NCBI RefSeq assembly: GCF_000972785.3
Contig: NZ_CP011518.2
Coordinates: forward strand, 186,001-250,000
Source of the DNA: Pandoraea oxalativorans
GTDB taxonomy: Bacteria; Pseudomonadota; Gammaproteobacteria; Burkholderiales; Burkholderiaceae
DNA length: 64,000 nucleotides
Reading direction: 5' to 3'
In this document: piece after piece, positions 38,211 to 48,700 of the stretch
Numbering within the stretch: position 1 is the stretch's first letter
How the letters are laid out: each line of letters opens with the position of its first letter
Notes under the pieces: generated by a model
Database searches by the model: none
What the model was told of the DNA's origin: nothing
The model's input: the letters and a program-made list of their open reading frames with translations, nothing else
Made by a program: the position numbers and the translations under genes

Positions 38211-38674
38211 CGCGGTGACGCCGGCAGGCCGCAGCGGCCACATCGTACCCGGCGTCACGCCGGCCGCAGTCCCGTCAGGGGTCGCCGGAACGCCGGAACG
38301 CCGGCGCGCCGGGTGACGGGCCCCACGCTTGCCGACGCGCGGCTCGGCCAGCGCGTGTCTCAGGCTCACAGGCTCCCGGTCAAAGGCGCTCGAACGCGTG
38401 GGAAAACGCAACCCGACGCGTCGCACGCCCGATCGTGATCACCGTCGTGATCCTCCCTTAACCGTACCCCCCCGTCTTGCGGACCGAACCCGATCACCGA
38501 CGCGGCGGCACACCGTCGCGCCGAAATCCGCAGCCACGCAAGCGAAAACCGTTCAGGCCGCCATGACGGGGTACGTGAAACGTGCGCGCCGCCGCACGCC
38601 AACGCCAACGCCAACGCCAACGCGCCCTGAGCAATTTACTCGTTCACTGTTGCCGGGGTTTCGTCCGCCGACGC
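38211..38674. other. Intergenic region
   Basis: No gene. A short gccaacgccaacgccaacgc repeat lies near 38598-38620. Confidence 0.45.
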
Positions 38675-39961
38675 CTATGCAGGCACGATGCCCGGCGGGA
38701 GCCGCGCCTGCTGCGGATTGGCCTCGTCCCACGTCGCTGCACCGCAGGGGGGCGGCCGCTGCAACGGCGTGGAACTTGCGTGGGCATCGCCAAACGAGGG
38801 CAATGCCGCGATATCCGGACGACGCTCCAGGCCCCCGAGCACCTTATTCCACGTGCTTCGAAGTTCATACTCCGGAATGGCCGTGTCGCGCCACGCGAGC
38901 GCTTCCTCGGGGGACTTTATCGGGGGCGTGACGGCGCCTCGGGACGCGCCCCGTTTTACGCTTGCCACAGGCGCGGTGATCACACTGTCCGTGTCTGAGG
39001 CGGGTTCCTGCTCGGGGGCTGCCAGCCCGTTGAGCCGGTTGCGGCGCGCGCGCGCCGCTTCCTGCTCGAGGGCGGCGCGCAAATGCGTGACACCTTGCTC
39101 CGCAACCTCAGGGCGGAATCGCAGTCCGCCGTCTTGAATCGCGCGCATAAGGATGCGCTTCTCATCCTCCTCGGTCGGGTTGGACCGCAGCGCCGCGTTG
39201 ATCATCTCCTCGTTGGGCTGGGCGTCGGCCGCCTGGAGCAGGCCGTCGAAAAATTTGCGCGCCGGCTCGGATAGCTCAGCGCGAATCTCAGCCACCGTCT
39301 GGGCGCCTTTCAGGCGGTGCAGCAGGGCGATCACGTCGTTGTACGTGTGCTCCATCGGTTCGAGCTTCTCTCTCATTTGCCTTTGATGCTCCCTGCGCTC
39401 ATGCTCTCGGAACTCCACTACACTGAGCCCCGCGGCAAAGCCCATCACACCGCACTGGCCCAGCAGGTTCGCCGCGAACCCCGCCCAGCCCCCCAAACAC
39501 ACCTCCGCCGTTATCATGAGCGCGATCGAGGTCAGCGCGAGCGTGTATCTGAGCGCCGTGCACAAGAATGAGATCACCGGAACCCACCGGCTCGGCTCGA
39601 ACGGCGCCTTCAATTGTTTTATGTCTTGACCCAACTGGCCCAATGCGGTTGCCGTTTTGGTCAGCGCCTCAAGGGTCGCGGCACCGTCACCTCCGGCGGC
39701 CGCCGTGGCCAGCGTGGCTTGACAGGCTGTTATTTGTTTGGGGTCAAAGCCGTCGTGCGGCTCGGTTGCCAATGTGCCGCTCAATGCAGTCAATTGGGTC
39801 TGAAGCGCGCCGATTCCTTGGTGCAGCGAATCCCACAGGGGTGCCAAGAGGGCCGCCTCCGCGCCAGGGCCCGCCGCCGAAGTGCCATCCACGGTTTCGC
39901 GCGCCGCGACGCGCGGATGCGAGTAAGGGTTAGGAGGTATCGGGAGGTGATCCAGACTCAT
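38675..39961 (-). CDS. Candidate T3SS effector, two-TM family member 2 (428 aa)
   Basis: It has the same design as the proteins from 1244 and 42628. A polar N-terminal helical part contains TLEALTKTATALGQLGQDIKQLK, close to VLSQTAVALEALGRDIEHMQ in member 1. The FEPSRW motif precedes a two-segment hydrophobic hairpin (about residues 130-185), followed by charged helices and then TVAEIRAELSEPARKFFDGLL and GLRFRPEVAEQGVTHLRAALEQ (member 1: GELRFGGDSATTGPERVRCALEQ). The tails also agree (ARLPPGIVPA against RHPPGIPVA). There is no good Shine-Dalgarno before the ATG and no copy of the promoter element. It has no domain that I recognise. A membrane-targeted effector is plausible. Confidence 0.6.
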   Translation of the reverse strand: MSLDHLPIPPNPYSHPRVAARETVDGTSAAGPGAEAALLAPLWDSLHQGIGALQTQLTALSGTLATEPHDGFDPKQITACQATLATAAAGGDGAATLEALTKTATALGQLGQDIKQLKAPFEPSRWVPVISFLCTALRYTLALTSIALMITAEVCLGGWAGFAANLLGQCGVMGFAAGLSVVEFREHERREHQRQMREKLEPMEHTYNDVIALLHRLKGAQTVAEIRAELSEPARKFFDGLLQAADAQPNEEMINAALRSNPTEEDEKRILMRAIQDGGLRFRPEVAEQGVTHLRAALEQEAARARRNRLNGLAAPEQEPASDTDSVITAPVASVKRGASRGAVTPPIKSPEEALAWRDTAIPEYELRSTWNKVLGGLERRPDIAALPSFGDAHASSTPLQRPPPCGAATWDEANPQQARLPPGIVPA

Positions 39962-40660
39962 CGTTTATTTATGACCGTCAGGCGGTTGGATTGATGACAA
40001 GCCACGTCGGCGGCGGTGGGGAAACGACGTCCCGTACGCCGCCAAGCCGGCAGAGTAAGCCCCATTCCCAAGCGGCGAAGGCGTGGGGGCACAGCGCACG
40101 TTGATGCTCGCGTCGCCGTCATTGCGGCCCGCCCCGCACCGGCCCGAAACGTCCCCGTGGACCGCGGCGAAGCGCTGCCACCGGCGTGCCGACTTAACGC
40201 GATGCATCACTTTCTCTATCACCCCGTCCCGGACTCGCCCAGGCCGACGCGAATTTCCCGAGCGCGGGTGCTAACCTGGATGCTGGCGGTGTCCGACGCT
40301 TCGCAGGCTGCGGAAGTCCGCGCGGCAAACACGCGGGATCACTCGCCGGGGTTCCGTCGCGCTGACGTCGGAACGCCGGAACCCCGAAGCGAAGCCGCCG
40401 CCGCGTCGGGGCTGACGCGGCCAACGCATCGCACGGCTGCGTCGGCGCACGCCTCGCTTTCTCGAGAACCGGCCGCTCCTTGCCCCCCCACGACGCGGCG
40501 TCGGGCAACCCGCCGCCACGCCTGACTCGGCCGTCATTTCCGGCAGAGCTCGCGAGCGCGGCGAATCTGCGACGGCCCCGCGCACGCACCGCTGCATCAC
40601 CGCCAACGGGGCGGGCACGCGTCCGCGGACCTTCGCCGGGCGTGCGGGCCACGGCCAGGC
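39962..40660. other. Intergenic region
   Basis: About 700 bp, no gene or repeat recognised. Confidence 0.45.
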
Positions 40661-42628
40661 TTAGGCGTACGTGCGAGGCAGAGGCTTCTTCACGTCAAGC
40701 GACGAGCGCCGCGCCGTGTCGGTTGTGTGTACGAGCTTCGCCCAGGGGCGGATTCGCTCTGCCAGCGGGGGCACAAAGAGACGCACCGTATAGGGCAACA
40801 CTTTCAAGCTGCGCGAGCGCGAGCGCGAGCGCGAGAACGGGTCCTGCGGCGCCTGGATAATCGTGACCCCCAGGTGTTTGCCGAGCTCGTTGCAGTCCTC
40901 GGCGGTGCATGAGAAGGTGTGCTCGCGATCGCCGCTGCGCCAACTTTTGGACACGTCCTCGGCCAGCGCATGCCAATTGAGCTTGTCCGTCTTGAGGGCC
41001 GGCTCCGAGACGGCCCGGTTGGCGCGGGCCACCGCCATTGACTCTAACGACTCAAGCCACGCCGGTATCGGGCGCCCGGTGTGCTGGTGCTTGTGCTTGG
41101 AGAGATCGGCGTTCACCGGGTACGTCGGCAGCTCCTCGCGCAAAAGCCCAAACTTGTCCTTTAGGCTCTTGTCATCCAGCGCCGCCAAGACCCGCAATTT
41201 GTGAACCAGCTCGAAAGGCTTGCCCTGCTCGGGCCACGGCAGCGCGTCCTGCGTCGTGGTCACGCTGACGAGCGCCGCTACGCCGCGGGGCTGGTGGGTG
41301 TGGGGCAGCGCATAGAAGCCATTGACCGTTTCGATGCAGTCCCCGGGCCCCAGCCGCGCGCCGAACCTCAGGGCGAGACAGTCATTGGGCAGTTCGCGCA
41401 CCGGCATAAAGGTGGGGCCGGTCGTGTGCCGTTGCCATTGCTCCGTGCCTTTGTCGTCGGACGCGTAACATCCCCGGTAAAAATCCTCGAAGGCAGGCGG
41501 CGCGGCAAGGCTGTGCACGTCCAACCACTGAGCCGCGCCATGCGCGGCCAAGTTCTCCTGCAGCCAAGACAGGAATGCCTTGTCGATCGACAGCGCGCCA
41601 TGACAGTCCACATTCGTGAGGACCAAGGGCCGGAACCCCTCACGAAAGACCAACGCCGACGCCAGCAATTGCAGATCGTGGCGGTGCGCCGTCGAACTCT
41701 GGAACGCTTGGTAAGCGTCTCTGCTCTGTGGCCCCCGCGCGAGGGCGGCTTCCGCGGCCAGCAGTCGTCCCAACGCGGCAATCGCGCCCGCGGCATAACC
41801 CTCCTTAAACCCGCCTATGCCCGCCTGGAGGGCGAACACCAGCGTCTGCGCGGGACTGCCTTGGAAGGCCTGACCGATGATCATCTGCGGTGCCCCCGCA
41901 TCGCTCGCCTCGCCCTCCACCGGGAGATCGAGCAGCGCCGAGAAGTGGTCTCGTTCCGCGTCGGTCAGCCTCGCTTTGAGGGCGGTGATCGTCGCCAACG
42001 TTTCGGCGCGAAGGGCCAGCTTGCGGGTATTGTCGAATAACGTTGTGAGCGCCGCGTGTTGCGCCGAGTGTTGCGCCGCGGCGTCTTGCACGCGCTCGGC
42101 GGCCCACCGCCTGAGGGCCGGCTGCGCCGCGAGCAGCCCCCCCACACCGGCCCCGGCGCCCGCATAGACAAGCGCTGCCGGAATCGCCAAATACGGCGCG
42201 ATCGCGAACGCACAGTAGGCGGCGATCACGCTGAGTTCGGCGACCACCACGGTCCCGAGATACGTTAAGGCCCTGAGCGCCCAATGCGGGGCAAACCGGT
42301 CGCGGTTGCGCTCGACCTCGCTCGCCATTTCAGCGAACCGCGAGCTCGCGTCGCAAATCGTCTTGAGGATCTCGGCGTGGTTGCCCTCGCCCTTGACCAG
42401 AGCGGCCTTCTGCGTGTTGAGCGCGTCGGTACACGCGTCCAGCGCGACGAAACTGATCGCCCCGCCCGTGCACGCGTTGACGTCGCTCCGGTAGTCTCTC
42501 AGTCCGTCTACAAACGCTTCTATCGCGGTGCACAGCGGCTGATCTTTCGGATACTTCGGGTCCGCGCTGAGCGCGACACCCCCGGGCGGCATCGGCGGCC
42601 GACCACTCACCTTGTCCTGCATAGGCAT
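40661..42628 (-). CDS. Candidate T3SS effector, two-TM family member 3 with extra C-terminal domain (655 aa)
   Basis: The first 270 residues have the two-TM family plan: polar helices, RFAPHW, a hydrophobic hairpin (LTYLGTVVVAELSVIAAYCAFAI...YAGAGAGVGGLLAA), then TLATITALKARLTDAERDHFSALL. About 380 further residues are absent from the two shorter members and unknown to me. They contain the conserved-looking patches LVLTNVDCHGALSIDKAFLSWLQ and LALRFGARLGPGDCIETVNGFYALPHT, so this may be a catalytic or binding domain. Near the C-terminus an RS repeat (FSRSRSRSRSLK) comes from a 6-bp tandem repeat. The start at 42628 has AAGGAG 10 nt upstream; the open frame continues far upstream but is arginine/proline-rich and contains promoter element D, so it is not coding. 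Confidence 0.65.
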   Translation of the reverse strand: MPMQDKVSGRPPMPPGGVALSADPKYPKDQPLCTAIEAFVDGLRDYRSDVNACTGGAISFVALDACTDALNTQKAALVKGEGNHAEILKTICDASSRFAEMASEVERNRDRFAPHWALRALTYLGTVVVAELSVIAAYCAFAIAPYLAIPAALVYAGAGAGVGGLLAAQPALRRWAAERVQDAAAQHSAQHAALTTLFDNTRKLALRAETLATITALKARLTDAERDHFSALLDLPVEGEASDAGAPQMIIGQAFQGSPAQTLVFALQAGIGGFKEGYAAGAIAALGRLLAAEAALARGPQSRDAYQAFQSSTAHRHDLQLLASALVFREGFRPLVLTNVDCHGALSIDKAFLSWLQENLAAHGAAQWLDVHSLAAPPAFEDFYRGCYASDDKGTEQWQRHTTGPTFMPVRELPNDCLALRFGARLGPGDCIETVNGFYALPHTHQPRGVAALVSVTTTQDALPWPEQGKPFELVHKLRVLAALDDKSLKDKFGLLREELPTYPVNADLSKHKHQHTGRPIPAWLESLESMAVARANRAVSEPALKTDKLNWHALAEDVSKSWRSGDREHTFSCTAEDCNELGKHLGVTIIQAPQDPFSRSRSRSRSLKVLPYTVRLFVPPLAERIRPWAKLVHTTDTARRSSLDVKKPLPRTYA

Positions 42629-42680
42629 GATTGAGCAACTCCTTGCGAAAATGCGCACCCGGCCAGCCGCGGTGTCGAAT

Positions 42681-42723
42681 GGGAACAACGGGACAAACGG
42701 GACAAACGGGACCCATGGGACCA
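42681..42723. repeat. 9-bp tandem repeat in effector leader
   Basis: Four copies of a gggacaaac-type unit, 50-95 nt upstream of the 42628 start and downstream of promoter element D. It would be transcribed into the 5' leader. Confidence 0.85.
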
Positions 42724-42841
42724 ATGCGCCGCGTCGCGGCGCCCGAGGGCGCGTCCCGCCTTGGGGCGCGGCAGGCCGCGCCGGCGAAGGCGTCGCCATA
42801 GGCGACGCCACTCCCGGGGCCGTCAGCGGTGCTTGAGCGCT

Positions 42842-42887
42842 ATTCTCGGGGGGGGCGCAGGGCGTGCCCATCGGGCCAACACCTGAA
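42842..42887 (-). promoter_or_regulatory. T3SS-type promoter element D, two-TM member 3
   Basis: On the minus strand TTCAGGTGTTGGCCCGAT (42887 to 42870) is followed after 22 nt, including a run of eight C, by GAGAAT (42847-42842). The gene start is about 207 nt beyond the predicted transcription start. Confidence 0.7.
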
Positions 42888-43360
42888 GTGGGGCACAGCG
42901 ACGACATGGGGCGGGGGTGGGGTGGGGCGGGGCGGCGGACACGCCCGAGCGCGCGCCGGCGGGACACGCGGGCGCCGTTCGCCGCGTCTGTGCCCGGTGA
43001 TCCGCGCGCCTGCGCCGGGCCCCGGCACGCCGCAAGCCGTCCCGCCCACGACGCGATAACGCGAAGCGCGACACCCCGGATGCCGGGGGCCGCCGCGGGC
43101 GAGCCACGCCGGACCGGCCGCGTGGCCATCCGGCACCGTACCCGGCCCGTCACCCCGTACACCCCGCACACCCAACATTTGCGTTGGATCGACGGGCCGA
43201 TGACGACAGGCGCGACGCGCTGACCCTTTTGCGCCGGGGGGAGGCGCCGAGTGCCGCGCCAGCCCCCGCCCCGGGGCACGCGTGGACGCTCCCCCGCGTG
43301 CGTCCCCGCGCACGCGCCCCCTTACCGAAGGCCGCGGATCGGCCCGCGTGGCGCATCCCC

Positions 43361-43431
43361 CGAGCACCCATCGAGCACCCATCGAGTACCCATCGAGTAC
43401 CCATAGCGCACCCATAACGCACCCATAGCGC
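43361..43431. repeat. 11-bp tandem repeat tract
   Basis: Six copies of an 11-bp unit near cgagcacccat, degenerating to tagcgcaccca. Intergenic. Confidence 0.85.
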
Positions 43432-43560
43432 GTGCGTGCCCCCGGGGCGGCCGACGCGATGACGCGGGCGCGCCGCGGCGCCGCGACGCTTGGCTTGCCG
43501 CCGCCCCCGCCCCGGTCCGCACCGCGCCCCGGCGGCGACACTGCGGGGGCCGAGGGCGGC

Positions 43561-45600
43561 TTATTTGCGCTTCAAATCGACCTCGACAGTGCCGCGCCGC
43601 AGATCGATCGTGTCGGCCGTGACCTCCCAATCCGTGGCGATCCGCACTTTGGCATGCGCCAGTTCGGCCGGTTGGATAACAAAGCTCGAGCCCACGCCAA
43701 TATTCACATAATCGTTTGCCAGGGGAGGCGCCTGGCTCTCCCGCTCGTAGTGGACGGTGAAGCCGGGCCGGCCGTCGGGTTGGGAAGTGGTCGTGAAGTG
43801 ACAGCGGCGCTGCTGCACGGGGCTCGTAATCACCGGTACGCCATATATGTCCCCGACAAAATCCACCGTCAGGTCGAACGTCTGCGTGAAGAAAGGCGTC
43901 ACTTGTCGTTGCAAGTCCGCGTCGGTAATCACCTGAGCGAGCATGTCAATCGCGCTCACGCTCGCTTGCTTCCTCACGGCGGCGGCGAGTGTGGCACGCG
44001 TACACCGGTCGTTCGCGCCGATGGGCGGCAGCCCGCCGTCCTCGATCAGAGTCCGCAAGGCGGGCGGCAATGCCGCGACGTCATACTCCACATCGTTCGT
44101 CAACGAGTCGAGCGCCGCGTAGGCGTCATAGAATTTGTCCGCCACCAGCCTCACGCCGTTCACCATCAAGTAGTCGCGCCCCAATGGCATCAGGTTACGA
44201 TCAAAGTCCTTGACCAACAGTTCCTGCAGGTTCCTCATGCGTTGCTCAGAGACATCTTCGGTGACCTCGCCCAGCAAGCGCGCGGCGTGGCCGGCGCTCG
44301 AGGGGGGCACCTGAACCTTGTAGTGCAGCGCGCCCTCGCGCTCATAGGTCTCGAAATCCGGCTCGGCGGACACCCGGCCGACGGCCTGGAATTGCTCGCG
44401 CTGATTCGAGATCGGTTTTTGCGGGTCGATTTGCTGCCGCCGCAACGCGATCTCGACCGCTTCGCGGCGCTTTTCGGCGGGGATGCGCTCGATCAGCGTG
44501 GCGCGCGCGTACGCGCTATCGCGCGAGACGCCGGCGTCGTGGCGGCGATAAACGGCCACGCGTTGGCGCCAGTGCGCACCGCGCGGCGCCGCGGACACGG
44601 CCTGTGTGCCCTGCGCGCGCTCCATAAAGTCCCGGACGCCGTCCAACGGCGCGCGGGCGGGGGCCGCCCAATGTGCCCCCCGCCCGAAATCGCCCGCGTT
44701 AAACACCATGCCGCGCCGCCCGAAGATTGTCTCCAACGCGCGGTACCATTCCGCCACCGCGCCCCGCCACCCCGCCGGCTCCGGGGGCGCCCCCAGTTGC
44801 TCCCTCAGCGCGGTCGTGATGTCGCTCGACGGGGCTTGCCATACGGTGGCGCGTTCCCCGCAGCCCTCGAGCAGCCAGTGCTTGTCACTGCCGAAGCACT
44901 TGACGTGCCGGTCTATCGCGTGCAACCACGCATTCGCCGGTTTGGCCTCGAAGCTCATCGTCACGTCGATCAGCGCCGTGAGCGGGGGGGGCGCCGCGGG
45001 CTCGTGCGCGCCCGACGCGGCCACAAACGTGGTGGTTTTGTGAAAACTCACTTTGCGCCCGTCGATGCAGAGATTGACGCCGCGCTGATCGACTTGTTGC
45101 CCCACCAGCGTGGCCCGCAGGGCCTCGTCCGCCGTCATGAGCTCTTCGTCCGCCAAGCGAAGCACGATGTCTTGGGCCTGTTCCAGCGCCACGTCGAGTG
45201 GCACGCCGTTTGCCGCAAAGGTGTCGGCGACCTGTTCCGCCAGCTTGGTCAGGAGGACGAGGCCGCGTTGGCGCAGCGCGTGCGCATCAAGCGGATCGAG
45301 CGGATCGAGCGTGTCGCGCGCCGCGTTTTCCGCCGCCCGCGGGGCGGCCTGCGCGGCGTCCTCGGCCACCGCGCCCCCATGGCCCGGGCCGGCGATTTGC
45401 GGCGTGCCGTTCACGCTTACGCTTAATGCCACCTCGGCGCGCCCGTGGGCGTCCACGACTAAAAAGCGCTTGGCCACGGCCTCACAAAGCGCGTCCATCT
45501 CATACGGTTGCAGCCGGCCGACGGCCGGCTGCAACACCGTGCCCCACGCGCCGCTCATCAATTCCGGCGCGCGGGCCGCGATTACAGTGGTTGACACCAT
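43561..45600 (-). CDS. Candidate T3SS effector of unknown family (679 aa)
   Basis: I do not recognise the fold. It is a soluble protein without membrane segments or signal peptide. The N-terminal 190 residues (ALEQAQDIVLRLADEELMTADEAL ... VNLCIDGRKVSFHKTTTFV), a middle region (WRQRVAVYRRHDAGVSRDSAYARATLIERI) and the C-terminal VTPFFTQTFDLTVDFVGDIYGVPV...FTVHYERESQ segment are all conserved in the broken copy at 3071-4970. That defines a two-member family. AGAGGA stands 6 nt before the ATG at 45600. A 9-bp tandem repeat lies about 80-120 bp upstream, and no T3SS promoter element was found. It lies between a two-TM candidate and the GGDEF/EAL gene, all minus strand. Confidence 0.55.
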   Translation of the reverse strand: MVSTTVIAARAPELMSGAWGTVLQPAVGRLQPYEMDALCEAVAKRFLVVDAHGRAEVALSVSVNGTPQIAGPGHGGAVAEDAAQAAPRAAENAARDTLDPLDPLDAHALRQRGLVLLTKLAEQVADTFAANGVPLDVALEQAQDIVLRLADEELMTADEALRATLVGQQVDQRGVNLCIDGRKVSFHKTTTFVAASGAHEPAAPPPLTALIDVTMSFEAKPANAWLHAIDRHVKCFGSDKHWLLEGCGERATVWQAPSSDITTALREQLGAPPEPAGWRGAVAEWYRALETIFGRRGMVFNAGDFGRGAHWAAPARAPLDGVRDFMERAQGTQAVSAAPRGAHWRQRVAVYRRHDAGVSRDSAYARATLIERIPAEKRREAVEIALRRQQIDPQKPISNQREQFQAVGRVSAEPDFETYEREGALHYKVQVPPSSAGHAARLLGEVTEDVSEQRMRNLQELLVKDFDRNLMPLGRDYLMVNGVRLVADKFYDAYAALDSLTNDVEYDVAALPPALRTLIEDGGLPPIGANDRCTRATLAAAVRKQASVSAIDMLAQVITDADLQRQVTPFFTQTFDLTVDFVGDIYGVPVITSPVQQRRCHFTTTSQPDGRPGFTVHYERESQAPPLANDYVNIGVGSSFVIQPAELAHAKVRIATDWEVTADTIDLRRGTVEVDLKRK

Positions 45601-45680
45601 GCTGTCCTCTTATTCGCTCATACAACGCACGCTTGCGCTGACTTGGATTCAATGTGCGGCTTCGCCAAGCGGGGCCGCCC

Positions 45681-45719
45681 CTCTCGCCACTCTCGCCACT
45701 CTCGCCACTCTCGCCACTT
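45681..45719. repeat. 9-bp tandem repeat
   Basis: Four copies of ctctcgcca upstream of the 45600 gene and downstream of the GGDEF/EAL gene. Confidence 0.85.
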
Positions 45720-45792
45720 CCGCGCACGCCGTCGACCACGTACGCCATCGCGTCGGCCCGGTCGGCGCGACGCGCCATCGAGGTGGACTCGC

Positions 45793-48700
45793 TCAGGCGT
45801 CGCGCGCCACTGCCGCCGCCCCGCAAGGCGCGTCGGCCAGGCGGTGTAACAGCGCGGCGACCTCGGCCGCAGGCACCGGTCGCGAGAACAGATACCCTTG
45901 CGCTTCCTCGATCCCTTCGGCGCGCACCGCCTCGAGTTGCGCCTGCGTTTCCACGCCTTCGACGGCGGTGGTAATACCCAGACTGCGACCGATACCGGCC
46001 ACGGCGCGCACGATTGCCAACGAGGCGCGACCGTGCGGCAAATCGCCGATAAAGCTCTGATCGACCTTGATCTTATCAAACGGGAAACTGCGCAGGTAGC
46101 CCAGCGACGCATACGCGGTGCCGAAGTCATCCATCGCAATCTTCACGCCCAGACGGCGAAGCGCTTGGAGCGTTTTGACGTTGGCGTCGTTGCGCTCGAG
46201 CAGCACCGACTCGGTGATTTCCAACTGCAGCCGCGACGCGGCCACGCCCGACGCGGCCAGCGCTTCGGCGACGGACGTCACGAGGCGGCCGTCTTTGAAC
46301 TGCGCGGGCGACAAATTCACCGCCACGCCGATCGCTTCGGGCCAGCGCGCCGCCTCCCGGCACGCCGCCCCGAGCACCCATTCGCCGATCGGCGTGATCA
46401 GCCCGCACGCTTCGGCGATGGGGATGAACTCGGCGGGCGAGACCATGCCGAGCTCCGGATGGCGCCAGCGCAACAGGGCCTCGCAACTGCACACGCGCTG
46501 CGTCGCCACGCTCACCAACGGCTGAAAAAACAGTTCGAGCTCGCCGCGTGCCAGCGCGGTTGCCAGCCCGAGCTTGAGCGTCTGGCGCGCCAGCATCGGC
46601 GCGTCCATCCCCGGCACGTAGCAGCGTGCCGTGCCGCCCCCGTCGGCCTTGGCCCGGGACAGCGCCACGTCCGACGCGCGCATCAGCTCGTCGACACACG
46701 TGCCGGCCTCGGGGGTCAACGCCACCCCCACGCTGGTGGCGATGTTCAGCGTTACCTGAGCCAGCGCAAAGGGCGCTTGCAGCGCCGCGACGACGCGCAG
46801 CGCGAGCCGCTCGGCCTGCGCGGCGTGACGCACCCGCGGGCGCAGCACCACAAACTCATCGCCGCCGAGGCGCGCCACCGTGTCCTGCGGGTCCACACAC
46901 GCGCGCAACCGGTCCGCGACGGCCCGCAACAGTTGGTCGCCCACGGCCTGCCCGTAGCTGTCGTTGACCGATTTGAAAGCGTCCAGATCCAGGCTCAGCA
47001 CCGCCAGGTGAGCGCCGGGCTTGGCGTGCGCCAAACCGTGCTCGAGTCGCTCGCGCAGCAGTGCACGGTTGGGCAAGGCGGTGAGCGGGTCGTGGCGCGA
47101 CATGTGCAGCAGTTGCGAGTGCGCCTGCCAGCGCTCGCGCTCGGCGCGACGGCGCTCGGACGTGTCCCGAAAGAACAGCGTCAGGCCGTCCTCGGTCGGC
47201 GTGGCGTGCACCTCGATCCAGCGATCCAAGCTCCCCAAATACGCCTCGCACGTGACCCGCTCATTGGCGGCCAGCGCCCGCTCGTATTGGGCGGCAAAGG
47301 CCCCCTGGCGCACCTCCGGAAAGAGCGACCCCAGGCTGCGTCCCAAGGCCGCATCGCCGAGCGCGAGCAAGCGGCGCGCGTGGGCGTTCAGGTAGGTCAA
47401 GCGCCCCCCGGGGTCGAGCACGGCGACGCAATCGGTGGTGCTCTCCAGCACGGTGGCGAGCTTGGCGGCGGCCGCCTCGGCGGCACGGCGCGCCGCCTCG
47501 GTCGCGTCGCGCGCGGCCTTGGCGGCGGTGATGTCCCGCCAAATCGTGAGCATGCACAGCACGTTGCCCTGTTTGCTCAACACCGGCGCGGCGATCACAT
47601 CGACGTACCCGCGCGCGGGCGCGTCGGCGGTGACGGTGGTGACGGGGTCGAGTGCGGTGACGCTGGCGAGAGTGGCGAGGGTGGCTTCAAAGCGCGCCAC
47701 CCGAGCCTCGCGAACCTGCGCAAACGCACGCGTCACCTTATCGGCGTCGCCCGGGTCCACCACGCGCTCCCAGCGTGGCCCGCACGACGCCTGCGGCGGC
47801 GCGGCCGGCGCCTCACCGAACAGACGCCGGCCCGCGTCGTTGACAAGCAAGGGCTCGCCGTCAAGCGCGAGCAGCCAGATGCCGTCGGGGCTGCTGTCGA
47901 AGACGCTGCGAATGCACGCCTCACTCTCTTCGAGCGCGCTCTCCGCGGCCCTGCGCTCGGTCAGATCCAGGATCGAGCCGGCGAAACCGAGCACGCCGCC
48001 TTGCGCGTCCAAGCGCGGCTCACTCACATCGATCACCCACGCCCACCGGCCGTCGTGGCGGCGCACGCGATACTCCACGCGCAGGCCCGTGCCCGCGTCG
48101 CGCGCTTGCTCAACGCAGGCGCGCACCCGGGCGCGATCGTCGAGGTGCACCGCCTCGAGCCACCCCCACCCGAGCGCCTGCGGCGTCGGCCGGCCGGTGC
48201 GCTCGGCCCAACTCCGACTCACGTAAGTGCGGGCGCCCGTGGCGTCGGCCAGCCAGGTCATCGCCGGCGCGCCGTCGGCCATCGCGCTCACGCCAAGCGC
48301 GTTGTCGTGCCGCGCCTGCTCCGCGCTTTTGCGTTCGTGCACGTCCTCGAGCAGGCCGTACCAACGCACGCCCCCACCCGGCGCGTCGGGGCGGGCGGCG
48401 GCGCGATTTCGCACCCAGCGCCACGCACCGCCGGCGCCCCGCACCCGACACTCCACGTCGAGCGGGCCGGCGCCGGCGACGCACGCGCGCCATTGCTCAC
48501 GCACGCCCGGCAAATCGTCCGGATGCACCGCCGCTTCCCAGCCGTGGCCATAGGCCGCCTCGGGCGCGCGCCCGGACAAGCGCGCCCAGGTCGGCCCGAC
48601 CTCGATGACGTCGCCGGCCGCGTTCGCGACCCACACCACCTGCGGCAACCACTCCATCAGCGCGCGGTAATACCGCGCTTGCGGGTCCCGCGCGTCCTGC

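Larger units (their letters stand above)
42629..43560. other. Intergenic region with promoter and tandem repeats
   Basis: Holds element D (42842-42887), a 9-bp repeat at 42681-42723 (about four copies of cgggacaaa) and an 11-bp repeat at 43361-43431. The predicted 207-nt leader of the 42628 gene crosses the 9-bp repeat. Confidence 0.55.

Noticed and set aside
40661..43279. An 872-codon reading of two-TM member 3
   Set aside because: The first 217 codons are Arg/Pro-rich, cross promoter element D and tandem repeats, and precede a clear AAGGAG-ATG at 42628.
43920..44320. Further CACCTGA sequences (also near 16240 and 26186) as T3SS promoter elements
   Set aside because: They are inside coding sequence, and the rest of the 18-bp box and the -10 hexamer are missing.
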